A stretch of 64,000 nt of DNA from Mytilus galloprovincialis (taxonomy: Eukaryota > Mollusca > Bivalvia > Mytilida > Mytilidae), in the NCBI RefSeq assembly GCF_965363235.1, contig NC_134842.1, positions 34,990,505-35,054,504 on the forward strand, given 5' to 3'. Positions within the stretch are counted from its first letter, which is position 1, and each line of letters begins with the position of its first letter. This document shows positions 42,010-56,200 of the stretch, in pieces. Both the position numbers and the translations under genes were made by a program. A model generated the notes under the pieces. The model was not told where the DNA came from, made no database searches, and saw only the letters and a program-made list of their open reading frames with translations.

Positions 42010-42265
42010 TGGTTTATTGATTTTTAAATACCTTTATTGATAAGGAAGAGACAAGGTACCAAAAAAAAAAGCTGAGAGAATCACATGACCTCCAACAAAA
42101 GGAGCAAGTCTCTTACTTCTGTGTGTCTCATCTTTAACAAAGGAGCAGCAAATACCAGTTTTAAAGTCTTTCATTTGAACTGGCAGGAGATTCAAAACTA
42201 TCACAGTATCACCTCTGGCACTTAATGTGAATAAACTGCTACATGTACTTACAGTTAACATAAAA
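42010..42265 (-). other. Possible 3' end of a minus-strand transcript
   Basis: Two AATAAA hexamers on the minus strand (42033-42038, 42013-42018) follow a 75-codon open frame (42261-42034) with no recognised homology. They could mark the distal end of a long HIP1 3' UTR or a terminal exon of another transcript. Evidence is weak. Confidence 0.3.
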
Positions 42266-42529
42266 TTACAAAGTATAACAAAAATAAATGTATCTCTATA
42301 TTTTATTTCACATATTCCATGAAAATCAGCTGTATTTCACATTTAGAAGGAAATTGTTACATCTTTGTACTAGAGAAAATATGAAAATACTGAATAGAAT
42401 ACATTCATGATCACATCTGCCTTAGAATTTCTAATTCATCACAACTCAAAACAATATACTCAAAATATACATCACAAACACAAAGGATTATGGTTATATT
42501 AACTGGTGTGGTTATAAAAAGAAACACTT

Positions 42530-42815
42530 CCAAACAAGAATGTGTCCATAGTACACTGATGCCCCACTCGTACTATAATTTTCCATGTTCAGTGGACCGT
42601 GAAATTGGGGTCAAAACTTTAATTTGAAATTAAAATTAGAAAGATCATATCATAGGGAACATGTGTACTAAGTTTCAAGTTGGTGTGACTTCAACTTCAT
42701 CAAAAACTACCTTGACCAAAAACTTTAACCTGAACGGACGCACAGACGAATGGAGGCACAGACCAGAAAACATAATGCCCCTCTACTATCGTAGGTGGGG
42801 CATAAAAACATAAGA
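42530..42815 (+). repeat. GTGTCCATAGTACAC element, copy 1
   Basis: Opens AAGAATGTGTCCATAGTACA, then CTGATGCCCCAC; contains TTCAGTGGACCGTGAAATTG and AGAAAGATCATATCATAGGG; closes with ACGGACGCACAGACGAATGG, CATAATGCCCCTCTACTATC and GGTGGGGCATAAAAA. Copies: 57098-57385 and 63250-63715. Confidence 0.8.
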
Positions 42816-45800
42816 TTTTAAAAAATTTTAATAATATTTAGATTGTGCTTGAATTAGTTTAATCAATGTTATCTTTTATACTCTTATATCGATTAAATAT
42901 TCAGTGCCTTTGCCTACCCTGGTAAATTTCACTTTTCTAATTGTCCAGTGGCATATATTTCCTACCCAAGTTTAAGATGTACAAAGAAAAGTTTACTATC
43001 TTGTTTTAAATAGTCTTATATGTTACATTTGAGTTTAAAAAAATCTTTTTAAGAGTCAAAAGTAGAAAGATTTAAACCTTAAAGGTTTGAAATAACAATT
43101 ATTCATTTACAAATGTTTTATTAAAATAATCTGAAATTCATATAATGCACAACTTTTGGAGAAAGCGGTAACAAGTCTCCGTTTCATCTTCAAGGAGTGA
43201 ATTTTTGACTAATTATGACCTTCTTCCTCCCCCACATTCCAATGTAAATCTGCTCCCCCCAAGATTCTAGTGTAATGTTAAAAGTTACCAAACCAATCAA
43301 ATAAGTCACCATAAACATAAATTCTATATTTTCAATATAAGTGGTGTGCTACTGGTATATCAAAATGAGACAATAATTACATGTACTTTTATAAGTTTAT
43401 TTTTCGGTTATGTTTTACAATAGAATTCATACAGATGCTAACCTATTAGCTTGGAATTCATCAATCCAATTTCACTATAAAAAGTCAGGTGACTTAATGA
43501 TAAAACAGTCCATGAGGAACTACTTTAATTCTTGAATACCAGTAATCTCAATTGAACTTGGGCAATATCAAATTAAAACTGGAGAATGTTTGTGTTTAAA
43601 ACTTGTTTTATTTTTTCTAAAAGTACTGACGTCTCAAATTGGTCAACACATGTATGTTTTATTCTGTCATTTAACACATGTATGTTTTATTCTGTCATTT
43701 AACACATGTATGTTTTATTCTGTCATTTAACACATGTATGTTTTATTCTGTCATTTGCTAAATATTTCCTTTCAATTTCTAAAATAAATATTTTCAGTAA
43801 ATATCATGAATACCTGATTCACCTTTGAAAATCTACTTCTCACTGTAAATTGAAAATCTCTGAGAATTTCAGTTTTTAAAAGGTCAGACATGACCTAATT
43901 ACGGTAAAGACAAAATTGTATAATATTTGGACGAAACCCATTTGGGTACTAATACAAGTTCCTTTCTGATATAAATTGTGGAAGATGAAAACTAAATAAC
44001 AAACATTATAATTCAATTAACAAAATCTGTGCAACAAAACACGGTCAATAAAAACAATGAGCACAAAAGTTCACACAGTGTTTTATAATTACACAGACAC
44101 AGCATACATTTTTATGCTAGCACTAAGTCACAAACAGAAAACAGAAAATTCTTCCTTAAACTAAAAATTCGGATGTGGTATTTTTGAAAATCTAAAAGAA
44201 TTTATCCTCAGTGGAGAAATGTGAAAGTAGTTTTTTTTATTTGTAACAACAGATTTAATGCATTTGTTGTACGATGCTTTTAGAGATGTAAATTTTGAAT
44301 ACATGTAGTTATTTTCATAATATATACGCATTTGTTGTTGGCTGTTTTAAGTAAGCTATGTAAATTTCAGGAAATACTTATCTCAGGCTGTTAGTTGTTC
44401 TTATATGGTTTTATTTACATTATAGGTCATTTTGAAATAATGAAAGGAAATAGGCACTCCAATATTTTACAGTCTAATCATAAAAAAAGATTGTTAAATC
44501 AAAATAAAAATGCATGTTGATTCATAAAAGTGTCCTGAGTTTCTTAGATTGGATTGATTTCACAATGTGTTGTGAGGATTTCAAAATTTCTAATTTTTGT
44601 CAAAGATATTTAACAAGAACTTCTCTATACAGAAGTGAAAAACTTAAATCATGGTAAAATCTAACAAACTTAAATCAATATCAGATAAAATCATTTTTTT
44701 AAAGACTGTCAAAAATAAACATCAATCTGTTCATATCATCGCAAATATACAAAATAAATAAATAATGATGTTAACTTAACTCACATATTCTTAATAAATA
44801 TTATGTTTATGATCATGGCAATGAATTTATTGGTAATTTATATTTCATAATTTAAATTTTAACTCTACAAAAAAAATTGCACGAAAAATAATGAGACTTT
44901 CACCAAGTAAATTGATTTCAAATATGCTTCATGTGTAATACTTCTTGTATGAAATTCATAGAGAGTCAAAAATGTAAGCTAACATTTTACAATGATTCTT
45001 GACATGTAGGATGGAAAACATAGCAAAACTTTGTCTGAATATGTGCAGAATTTTTAATTAAAAATTTTATTCCATGTAAACTCTTTTCAATTACAAAATG
45101 TATCTGTAAATGATGGCATTATTATTTTAATTCTGAAAAATCCATTGAATCAAAATTTCACATAATATAGCTTTCAGTAATGTGTGTATTCTTAATTAAT
45201 TCGATTGAAGGATTTGATCATCTTTATTTGTGTTGGTACAAATGTATAATATGATACATGTAGCTGTTACAAATAGTAAAAGGAAAATGTATAATATGTA
45301 AATATAGCAACAACCAAATCATGATTATGATTTACATGATTATGATTTAATGGAACATATTATGTTATAAGATGTGCTATAATTTCTTTATTCTATATAT
45401 TTCATTTGAAAACTTATGTATACTAAGCTTTAACTTATAACAGATGCTTTCGTCTTGGGAGAATATTATTCATCTTAAATTTTCATAATTTAAAAAGGGA
45501 CCAATTTTCACCAGACTTTATTTAATAGGATTTGAATTTAATCAATTACTGATCACTTCATATATATAGAATAAATTGAGATTCATAAAGGGTAAAGGAG
45601 TTACAAAACAAATTATCTGTAATCTACAAAACAAATAACAATGCCATAGAAAATATAAAATATTACACGTTTCCTTTCTAGTGACTAGAAATTTGACACC
45701 AAAAATGCTGTTAGCACTTGTCAATAGAGCACACAATGAAATTTTAATTAGTAATCAATAATCTTTGATGTCATATTGAACATTAAAAAAAAATTAGTTC

Positions 45801-46260
45801 TGTAAAAAGTAAATTAAAAAAAATACAGAACTCCGATGAAAATTCAAAACGATGAAAATTCAAAAAGGAAGTCCATAATAAATCATCTTTATGCCCTGAT
45901 GTCATTAATTGAACATGATCTGGTTACTTGGAATATTGAAATGAATTAGTTTCTTGCACATGGATTGATGTGTATCCAGAATAGAACAAGTCATAACAGT
46001 TATTATCATGATACAATAATATTTAATAAATTGGTCACTCACTTATGTTAGATAAACAGCTTAACAAAAACTTTAAGAAAATAACAAAATATTATATAGA
46101 AAAAAAAACTGACTATCTTTATACCTTTTTACATTTCAAATCTGCCTTTTTTATGACTACCATCATAATCAATTAAAAATGTCAACAATAAAACATAATA
46201 TATTAAGATATAAATAGATATAATGAAATTAAAAACAAACTGCAACAAAATATAAAAATA
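42816..46260. other. AT-rich non-coding stretch
   Basis: About 3.4 kb with no recognisable exon. Contains a 29-bp tandem array (43650-43757) and a fragment of the GAAAATTCAAAAAGGAAGTC repeat at about 45835-45880. It may be HIP1 3' UTR, terminal intron or intergenic DNA. Confidence 0.5.
43645..43757. repeat. 29-bp tandem array, four copies
   Basis: The unit AACACATGTATGTTTTATTC plus TGTCATTT is repeated four times without visible change. Confidence 0.9.
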
Positions 46261-46261
46261 A

Positions 46262-46445
46262 TATCTATGTAATCATATTTATTTTTTATGTAATCATATT
46301 TTTTTTACTATGTAATCTTATTTTGACTATGTAATCATATTTTGACTATGTAATCATATCAATTCACTCTGTAATCATATTTTTTTACTGTAATCATATC
46401 AATTTACCATTTTATCATATTTTGACTATGTAATCATATCTAAAC
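46262..46445. repeat. Short tandem repeat of TATGTAATCATATTTT
   Basis: About nine imperfect copies of a 17-22 bp unit with interspersed AATTCACTCTG or AATTTACC variants. Confidence 0.8.
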
Positions 46446-46994
46446 TATGAAGTACTTTATTCTGAGAATAGACAGAGAATACCATGAGACAGAAAGTAAA
46501 CAAAATAATCATACAACTTTCATAAAATATTATTAGGTGATGACTGCATCTAAGGAAATGGACCTGCACCCTCAAATTATACTTGTATATACTTCATTTA
46601 TTAAATCAATTAACCAAGTGTAAATATATATATATGTAACATAGACATAGACATGCATACTCTTTCATACAGTTCACATTCTAAATTCACACACTTATTT
46701 GATAAAACATATAAATATCAAATCCTTAAAACACACTAATCAGCACACTTACTAGCAGTGAACAAACGAAAATGCTAGAAAAGTTCCAGTTTGTTTATAT
46801 AAACATAGCTACCACTAATAAAAGCGTTAAAACCAAATCATTTTATTTGCTGGTCCACAAAAATACAATATCAAACATTTGATATGTTAATGGTTTCCAT
46901 AGCAACTGTACTGGTCACCAAAGCATATAAGCTGGAACCCGTTTTAGTTCTCCGAACTTGCGACAGGACACAACATTTAGCTAGCTTGGTGATA

Positions 46995-47262
46995 AGAGCC
47001 AAGGATAACAGTGCTATACAACATCAGGTTTACTTCTTTGTCTGAAAAAGATGAAGTTCAAGATTACAGTGCTATACAACATCAGGTTTACTTATTTGTC
47101 TAAAAAAGATGAAGTTCAAGATTACAGTGCTATATAACAACAGGTTTACTTCTTTGTCTGAAATAGATGAGTTCAAGATTACAGTGCAATAAAACATCAG
47201 GTTTATTTCTGTCTGAAAAAGATCAAGTTCAAGATTACAGCGATATACAACATCAGGTCCAA
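46995..47262 (-). repeat. 58-bp tandem array containing a splice acceptor-like block
   Basis: About five copies of a unit reading, on the minus strand, GATCTTTTTCAG|ACAAAGAAGTAA then ACCTGATGTTGTATAGCACT and GTAATCTTGAACTT. CAG or TAG acceptors lie just before 47041, 47099, 47157 and 47212. The rightmost copy is incomplete and merges with the repeat at 47255. Confidence 0.85.
47030..47041 (-). CDS. HIP1: Candidate HIP1 terminal exon start (Thr-Lys-Lys-stop)
   Basis: On the minus strand a pyrimidine tract and CAG end at 47042, followed by ACA AAG AAG TAA. Joined in phase to the exon ending at 51695 this gives GWDEEE-TKK-stop. The same acceptor-like block recurs with a 55-58 bp period: exon starts at 47099 (TNK-stop), 47157 (TKK-stop) and 47212 (reads on for longer). 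Which copy is used cannot be told from sequence. If right, the 3' UTR would run left from here, possibly as far as AATAAA hexamers (minus strand) at 42033-42038 and 42013-42018. This assignment is an inference from phase and splice-site quality. Confidence 0.45.
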   Translation of the reverse strand, partial: TKK

Positions 47263-50200
47263 GGACACAGTTATCGTCTTTTGGTTTTCGTTGTCTACGA
47301 ATATAGTCCCTAGTGTGAACAGTGTATAACTTGGATTTTTAATTTGGTACACTTTTCCAATATATTTCTTGATATTTAATGCATGAAATATTAAGTAGGG
47401 GGATGAAATTACATGTTAAAAAAATTTGGGTGCTGAATCTTTATGTAAAGTAGTGATTTGGTCCGGTTCAAAAAGGTCAAATTTTATTACTTCTGAAGCT
47501 GTCAAACTGAGTTTTAGACCCCCTTAACACAGAGTTGTCAATATTTTGAGTTAGAGCTGGTAGAAGTTTCTATAATTTTGATATTATTTGTCCCACTAGT
47601 AGTACCGTACACTACACTGTAAAAATATTTTTGAGACAGAGCAGGTGCGATTTTTTTAATTTGAATTTATTGTATAAAAAAAATGCACTACGAAATAACT
47701 GTTCTTGGGCCATCAGCATTCCTTTTTTTTGGAAAAAGGCCAAGTTCAAGATTAGTGTTATAAAATGATTCTGTCTACTTCTGTGAATACAAAAGATGTT
47801 GTTTTGAGATTACCATAAATAATAATGTGAGCTTTCTACTCATTCCTACTTAAAACATTGCATGGAACCAGGTTCAAAAAAATATAAGGAGATGTGATAT
47901 GAATGTTTAAAATAATCAAATAGAAAGTAAAAAACAACTTTATAAAATAAACATCAAGGAAAACATCTGTGTTACTCGACTTGAAATGAATTAAAGAATA
48001 TGGCTTAAAATGATAACAATTATCTGAATTCCACTATTATTGCTGCTTAATAAGTTACAATGGTGTTAACTTATATTAATTTAAACTGATGCTTAGTAAT
48101 TTCCAGTTTACTGAAAAAATAACCAATTTTTTTCAAAATAAAAACCAAATTCATTATTAAGTATGTAGTCAAGAAAAAGGTGTGCACAGTGACAGGCAAT
48201 ACAGCTGGTTTTCTGAAAGTTATTTAAAATTAAAACTGTCTTCAATATACAATTAAAACTATAAACAGGCTGACTACTTTCATCCAGATCATGCTCTCAG
48301 AAACTCTCTATACATTGCATTTTTTTCATAATGCTCAAAGCCAAACTTTTGAAAGCCTGCTATTCTTTATTGTTTATTCATTATTGTTCACTCTGTACTA
48401 ACTCTCATGCATGGTGAACTCTCAATCGTAGTTTTCAACAAGTTTCCTCGAGTTAGCATATATCAAATGTCTGTAAAAATAGATTTTACTCTACCATTCA
48501 ACAATTGGTACATACAAAATAAATGAATTTACAGTATTTCTTTTTTTAAGGTATCTGAAATTCTACTTTTAAAGTTTTATGGTACTCCCTGTCTTTTAGA
48601 TTAAAATCTTGACTCATTTTTTGTTTTAATTGCTCTTGATCTGGCTTTTTATTCATCTTATAGTTAGTAAAGACTATTCTACAAATAAAGTCCCAAGAAA
48701 GAACATAATCAGTTTACTATAGATCAAACTACAGGTACACTAGATAAATTCAAATGTAAGATATTTTTCCATAATGACAATCTGCTAATTTTTTTTACAC
48801 TAAACTAACAAAATTCCAAATTTCAAAAGATAAAATTCATAATTTCCAGCAACAACCTGGTTTTTCAGAATTTAACATTATACACACACAGATGCTTGAT
48901 ACGTATTGTACTTATGCAGATGCAAATCCAGGATTTGAGGGGGAGGCACTGATGAGAATAAGGTATAAGAGGACCTTATTTTTACCCAAATATTGCTGTA
49001 ATTTTATCTTTATAACACTTCTTTTTTAGTTGAGGAAAGGAAGGGGGGGGACTGAATCCATGCCTGCTATTGATCTAAGAGTTTACTTTTAAATACTGTT
49101 GGTAAACACCTAATGTCTTTAACCATGCTTAATGCAACACAAAGAAAACATTTTCAAGCTGTTTTTAGTAATATGCTTAACTAAAATATTTGAAACCAAG
49201 ACAGACATGCCTGTCTTACCCAGAACAAATGGACAGTTCTGTTTTACCCGCTACATAAATGGATCAAACTCCAATGGTGGTGGTGATGGGGTACCCTTAA
49301 AATGTAAAACAAGTTATCTGTAGTTCTGTTATCTTTTTGTCAAGAAATGACACACTTTGAAATTACATAGTAATATATTTAAGGACCTTTTATGAAATCT
49401 CTACAATTAAATGCAAAATTTACCAAGAATATCAACCTGATATTTCAAAGGATTGCACAAAATAATGATAAAACCATGCACAAATTATAAGATAAGTGAA
49501 AATGTTGTTCAAGTAAACACATATAAATAATGTCTCTTTTTAAATGAAAAGTTCATTGTAACATTGGAAAAATTTTAAATCATAAAAAAAGTTGTTTTAT
49601 GTCATACATAATATATACACATATTGAGCATTGGAACTTCATATAAGCAGCCCTCAATGTAGACTAATGAAATGGTCGACTGGGCCACTTAAAAAGCTGA
49701 TTGGGGACTAACCATTCATAACTGGTCTCCATTTGGGCCATTAGAACATTGAAGACCTGACGACCGTAAATTTCGGAAATTTTGCCCTGATCCGAGTCAG
49801 GTTTTCTGATCGCTTGACAGTAACACAAATTTATATTGTATTTTAAGCGACTTTTAGATTTAAGCTTGATCTTGTCAGCGCTTTATTGCAAGGTAATTGT
49901 AGGTCATTTGTAAGCAAATGATACAGATTTATCTGTCTTCGTATTTTAGCAGTCAGTCACAACTTTGACTATAACATGCTGTTAGAAAGAAAACCATTGG
50001 CATTTATTTATAGCTTGTGTTTATTGAAAGCACATGGTCGAGCCTCATTCTCAATTTCGTCAATAAACAGATGAAACAAGGACGGCACCAATTTTGTAAC
50101 TTGTTCTCATCGATTCAATAACATACCAGCTATTTCGCTAACGATTTCAGGTATTCACTTGACTAATGGGGCAATCACCAGTGCTTCTGCACAAATCTGA

Positions 50201-53200
50201 TGAGAATTTTACTAGACTGAGGCTTCCAACTACCGATAAACGTCGCAGATTGTCATAAAACGTACAATGTAATCAAATAAAATAAATCATGTGGTTGATT
50301 TATACAGACTATTTTTACCCTCGACAGCATAAAAACAAAAACTTACTACTTTATTTCACAAAGGTTTTTTAGCTAGAAAAAAATGTAGGCGACCTGAAAT
50401 TATTTCCTGGCCACTGAAATTTTGAGTTGGCCACTAAATTTTCATGTCTGGTGGCCAGTTGGCAACTTCATTTCAGAAGCTACTTTGAGGGCTGATAAGG
50501 CAGATATTTATACATAAACATTAATGCTAATATTTTTTTTATATATTCAGTCATACATTTATTAAGAAATAACCAGAAATCTGACTAACTAACTAAAATG
50601 CAGAGGTAAATGTTAATGTAGCATTAAATTCATATAATAATACATATATTTTTTAAACAATAAAATTTGAGATGAAGTGAAGTCTGCATGTCTTGAAAGT
50701 CTTCTAAAGTAATTAGCTTATCTATCCTAATTTTATTAGTATGTAAAACAGGGTACATGTATTTCCTCACAATACATGATGCAATCATTTTTTTCTCTCT
50801 TTTCTAGATTCACTTATTTCTTTGACTGATCAGGCTGAAGGTCATGTTCTATTTTAAACACAATTACATAGGGGTCAGCCTTTAACTATAGTGTATACTA
50901 AGCCAAACTTATAAACAGATTAGTTCTTGTCTTTGGAAGCAAATTGTATGCGTGATTAAAAATGAAGCAGTAGCTCCCAAAAATCCTATTTGGGCATCTC
51001 AGAGTGGAAAATCTAACTTTGAAGAAATCCTGCATCATGATTGGTGGAAATAAGCAAAACAATAACATGTGACATCAGTAAGAAAGATATGTTTTAGTAA
51101 TTAGGGTGTTGTACAATATCCATGGCTCATTTTCTTCCAAACCAACATTTGAAATTTATTTTCATTAAAATTCAAAATAAATGCATAGTTTTTTAAAGTC
51201 TTAACAGCCATGAATATTCTTAATACATTAAAACAGTGCAGTGACTCACTGGTTGCCTTGGTGATTCAGTGTCACACTCTTGGTCCTGAAGTGAAGCATG
51301 TCATATTAGCTCTTTGTCACAGCACACAAATGATTTAACAGAACTTTGACAGGATTGTAATTAAACAAAGAAGTGTAGTTATAGTCTTACAACCTGAATA
51401 AACGTGATCATAGGTTCTCAAAGACTTCAAACTTTCATGATAATACAATTCCTACCTTATTTCCACAATGCAGTTTTCTTTTTATTGATGGGTTTTATCT
51501 ACATTAATCAATTTATAAGTTATTTTTCTTACAGGTATACAACTTTTTCTTCCAAATTTCAATTTGAGTAAAACTGAAGTTTTAACAAGCTCATTTTAAC
51601 ATTTTAAAATCTTGTTTCATATTTTTCTTACTACCTACCTCAAGTTATAAGAATAGATTGACAAAAGGGAAAGTATTTAATTTGAAGTCCTTACCTCTTC
51701 CTCATCCCAGCCTTCACTCGCCCCGGCCAGTTGATAATGCTTCTTTCTGATTTCTCCAAGTTTGTACCTTTCCGTTTCTAGTTCCTTTTCTAACTCAAGT
51801 ACTCGCACCTATAAAAGTGTAAAATTGAATTATCTAAATTGGGTATTAATTAATTAACAAATTGATGTAACTTTATTAATATGGATAAAAATAAATGTTG
51901 GATGTTTGTCAATATAGGGGTGGGGGTGGGGGTGGGGGAGGGGCTTATGTTCCCTTAATTTCCTGACCTGAATTGACACTGATTTCTTTGTTTAAAATTT
52001 TAGAATATTACTCTGTGTTTAATGCACACCTTAAGATTGGACTCTATATTGTATCTCATATGGACTTAAACTGTTTAAACAAGAAAATCAATATAATTCC
52101 TATGGGTTGATCCAATCATCGATCATTTTCTACAAACATACAATAGGGTTGATTTATTCTCAGTTTAGGGGCAGATTAGGAATATTTCCAGAACTATCTA
52201 ATAGGTGGTTTTAAGGAGTTTAACCAAGAAACCATTTAGTTATTCTTGTAATCCAAATTAAAATACAATTATACACAGTATTTACATACCTGGGACTGCA
52301 TCTCATTCTTTTTAGTCTGCATCAGTGAAAGTTTGGAGAAATCCATAAGGCCTATAAAATAAAATAATCAATGATAACAAAATATGTAAACTGTTAATCA
52401 AAACTGCATCAACACTGTTTAAATCATGTTTTCAACAAATCAAGGGGAAAATTTGGCTTTTGTTGAAGATAATGTTACATACAGATTTAAACTACAGTAA
52501 CCAATATTTTAGATAGGCAACGAGGAATGTTTTTACATAAACAAGTTTTATCTACACAATTTGTTATTGTTGTTGTTTGCCTTGTACATTAAATTTTTCC
52601 GATGAGTCAATTACTGGTGGCTAGTGTGGTCTATTGTACAATCTAATATTTTTGTAATCACTAACATCCACTTAATGAATTATTTAGCAAGTAAACTTCA
52701 TTCTGTAAACAAATTCAATGTCCACATATTAAAATAAAAACTGGACCACTCTGACCAATCAGCTATATCCGAAACAATAATGTATCCAAAATGCAATATA
52801 AATTCTGAATCTTAATATTATTGAAACAAAACCATTACCTCGTTCTTCAATAATCTGTGATCCCTCCCTCGCTGATCCCACAACCTTTCCAGTATTTTCA
52901 GTCACCCCTTTGGATGCCTCTGATAATGAAGTTAGTTTTTTACTTCTCCTATCAGCCTTGACCTTTGAGGCAACAACCAGTTGAGCTGTACTTGCAGCAA
53001 TCTCATTAGAACAGACAATTAACTCCTCAAACTTCCCTTCTCCCCTCACTACCTTGTCTGCAGCTTCCCTGTAAATATTCAATAATTCTACTGTTAATTA
53101 GAAATTTTTGCATGCATTTATTATCACAATTTTTAGCTTCCAAAATGTGCTTATGAGCATTAATAAGATTAAGGTTAAGGTGGTACCAAATACCTTGACT

Positions 53201-56200
53201 AAAATTAATTTGGATTGTTTAATTTTCATAAAACTTTGACAAATACTAACTTTGACCCTTTGACAAAAAAAAAGAAAAATCAAAAAATTGAATGACACTT
53301 TATCGGAAATATTTCATCTGATATATAACGTTTGACAAAAAATTATATTGATCATTGAAATGCTTAACAATTCCTTAACAAAAGAATGTGAGTTATCTCC
53401 CTGTAGTATTATGTACCACCTTAATCCAGAATATACTTGGTTTACAATAAATATTATATCTTGTCATTTAAAATAACTTACATCAATGCTGTGGCTCCCC
53501 AGCCTACAGCTTTAGCTGCTGATAACAATCCTTCTGTCCATCTGTGATTCTTCTTATAAAACTCTTTTTCTGTTGATGTTCCCTATAAAACAATATTTAA
53601 TAAGATGAGGTGGTATAAATAAGAAAGACTTCTTCAATAATCATAGAATGTGGTAAAATTTGTGTATAGGTACCAATTTAATGCTCTCCCATCTGTACTG
53701 CCATGAATTTTAACACAGTATTATGTCTCAAAACAAAAATGATTTATGTTAGAGTCATTTTTTTAATTTCAAAATAGTGAGATTAAAAGTTACAGAAAAT
53801 AAAAAAATCCTTTGAAGAACAATACTTTTTTTTACAATCAATAAATAAATACAAATAACTGCTACATCGATGCTAATGTACTACAGTATTGTTGTCATCT
53901 TCCATTAAAAAAAAAGTCTAAATGATATGCATTAATGGCTCTAAATAATAATGTGTATTTCTCACCCTGCCCTGTGCCACTATTTCCTTCTGTAAATCTC
54001 TTGATCTTTCTATCAATATTCGTATTGCCTACAATTAATACATTTGTCATACAATTTTTTAAATATAATAAGAATATTGTGTTGTGTTTGCAGGTAATGT
54101 TTTGAAGCATAGTCACTTATTCCAATTTATCAAAAGAAAACTGAAAATGAGGTAAATTTGCAACAGATTTTTACTTCTTCTTAGTTGTGCTGTAACACAA
54201 GGTTAAAGAGAAGCTTACCGGGGAAGCGTTCATAAACATATCTAACAGGACCCCAGTCTATATATGCTGGTCCCAAGACTGTCGTTTGTCTGTCATATTT
54301 TTTTCCCCATTTATTATTTTGTTCATCAGTCAGGTTGTTTTATTGTGGTACATTTTTTCAAGTCTGTGCCTATTGCTTACTGTATGGTATGGGTTTTGAT
54401 CATTGTATGACGTTCTACGTTCTAAAATTCTTAAATCTGCTTCATTTTGAATCTGTATTAGGGATAATGGAAACCTTATCAAGCATTTGGTGACTTCATT
54501 TTTGCCTTGGGAATACAAATAGCTAAACAATGTCAAATATATACAGACTTGACAGGATTTTGTCTAAGTAAAATCAAAATCAAATTCAAACTTTTGAAAT
54601 CAAAATAACTTAACCTATGGATAGTATTTACATATACTTACATGCATAAGACTAGTACAAGAGTCTAGTATACTCTCGTTTACTTTCAATTCTACACCAC
54701 TTGTCGCTTCTCTTGTCTTCTCCAACATTTCCTAAAAAACATAATAATACAGCTAAATGTTATCATGTAGGTTCATTATCATTCGTCACATACCAATTTG
54801 TCATGGATTTCATTGGTCAGGTGAACAACTAATTTAAACAATCAACAAAATACAAATCTACAATAGGAATGTGTGTAGACTTTCATCATACCATGAAATC
54901 AAATATCAACGATATTGACTACCACGAAAATAAATGAATCTACAGTATTGCTTACAATGTTACTTCTTGTCCAAATCAATACTGTCAATGCCTTCCAGTT
55001 GTTTATTGTTGAAGGCCAATCAGTGATCTATAGATTTTTACTTCTATTTCATTTGGTCTTTAATGGAGAGTTTCTTTTGGCAATCATTCCAAATCTTCTT
55101 ATCTTTATATCAACAAAGAAGATAACAGGTAAAAATAAAACTCTTCTCATTGACATTTCTGTACAATTATTCATAATTTTTTGTTTGGTTGCTGTCTCAT
55201 TGATGATCACCCACATCTTTAGTCCACCTCAAAGACTCTTTCCTACTTACAGCTATTCTTCTAGCAGCCATCTCAATAGCTGATGTAGTGGACTGCATCT
55301 CTGTATCGACAAGGTCCCCAATCTCCTTCTCTTTGATCTCCACAGACTTGGGAACCAGATCTTCTGCCAGTGTTATCATTTTCTTTACACACTGTACAGC
55401 ATGGTTAACATCAGATTCTATGCTAGCACCTGCAACATGTTTACATTCAAAATGAGAAACATGAGATATATCTTTGAAAAGATAGATCAATGTCTGGTAA
55501 TAATTTACATTTTAGGTACATCCATCTACATTTGTACTACCAAAGTAATCACTGGTAGCTTTGTGCACAGTTTCTAATTCAGACTTTACTATTTCAATTA
55601 TTACTCCTTCACTATTATGAATCAATCAATTTTGTAATAATTTCTCTAACACATGAACCCCATCGTCTGTAGGGATATAAGTTATAATGGCTTCAATTTT
55701 CATTTCACCAAATTCAAGGATTACAAATTCATTAGACCAGTTGACTAAGGAAAATAATAGCAAATTATGACTTGTAGGCAGTAGTCCTTAATATAACATA
55801 CGTTAATTCTTAACAAAACTTAAGTAGGAATCAAGTACACTATTTTAAGGCTTGATATGAATTTTCCATGTATTATTTACAATCTAACATGTATTTACCT
55901 TGTCCTAATGTATCAAGCACCTTAAGTCCACTTTCACCAGCTTCTCTACAAGCATTACCTAACTCTGCAATATGAAGAGCAATTATATTTCATTGAATCT
56001 TTTTTTAAAGTCAATTTGATATAGTTCTTACTATAAGAAATATCAAAGTGAAAAAATATGCTCCTTACAGTCAATCAATGCTTTAACACTTTGGGTACCA
56101 TTCTGATATCTATTTCGCTAACTGTTTCATTATTCAAAGAAATAGAATTAACTGTGAACACTTCACAAATTCATGCATTTAAAGGAACTACACTAATATA

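Noticed and set aside
42034..42261. 75-codon minus-strand open frame as a gene
   Set aside because: No recognised homology and no clear splice context; kept only as a possible transcript end.
48925..49070. Full CAG-ended MITE
   Set aside because: Both candidate ends (AAATCCAGGA and CTGAATCCATGCC) are too diverged to claim.
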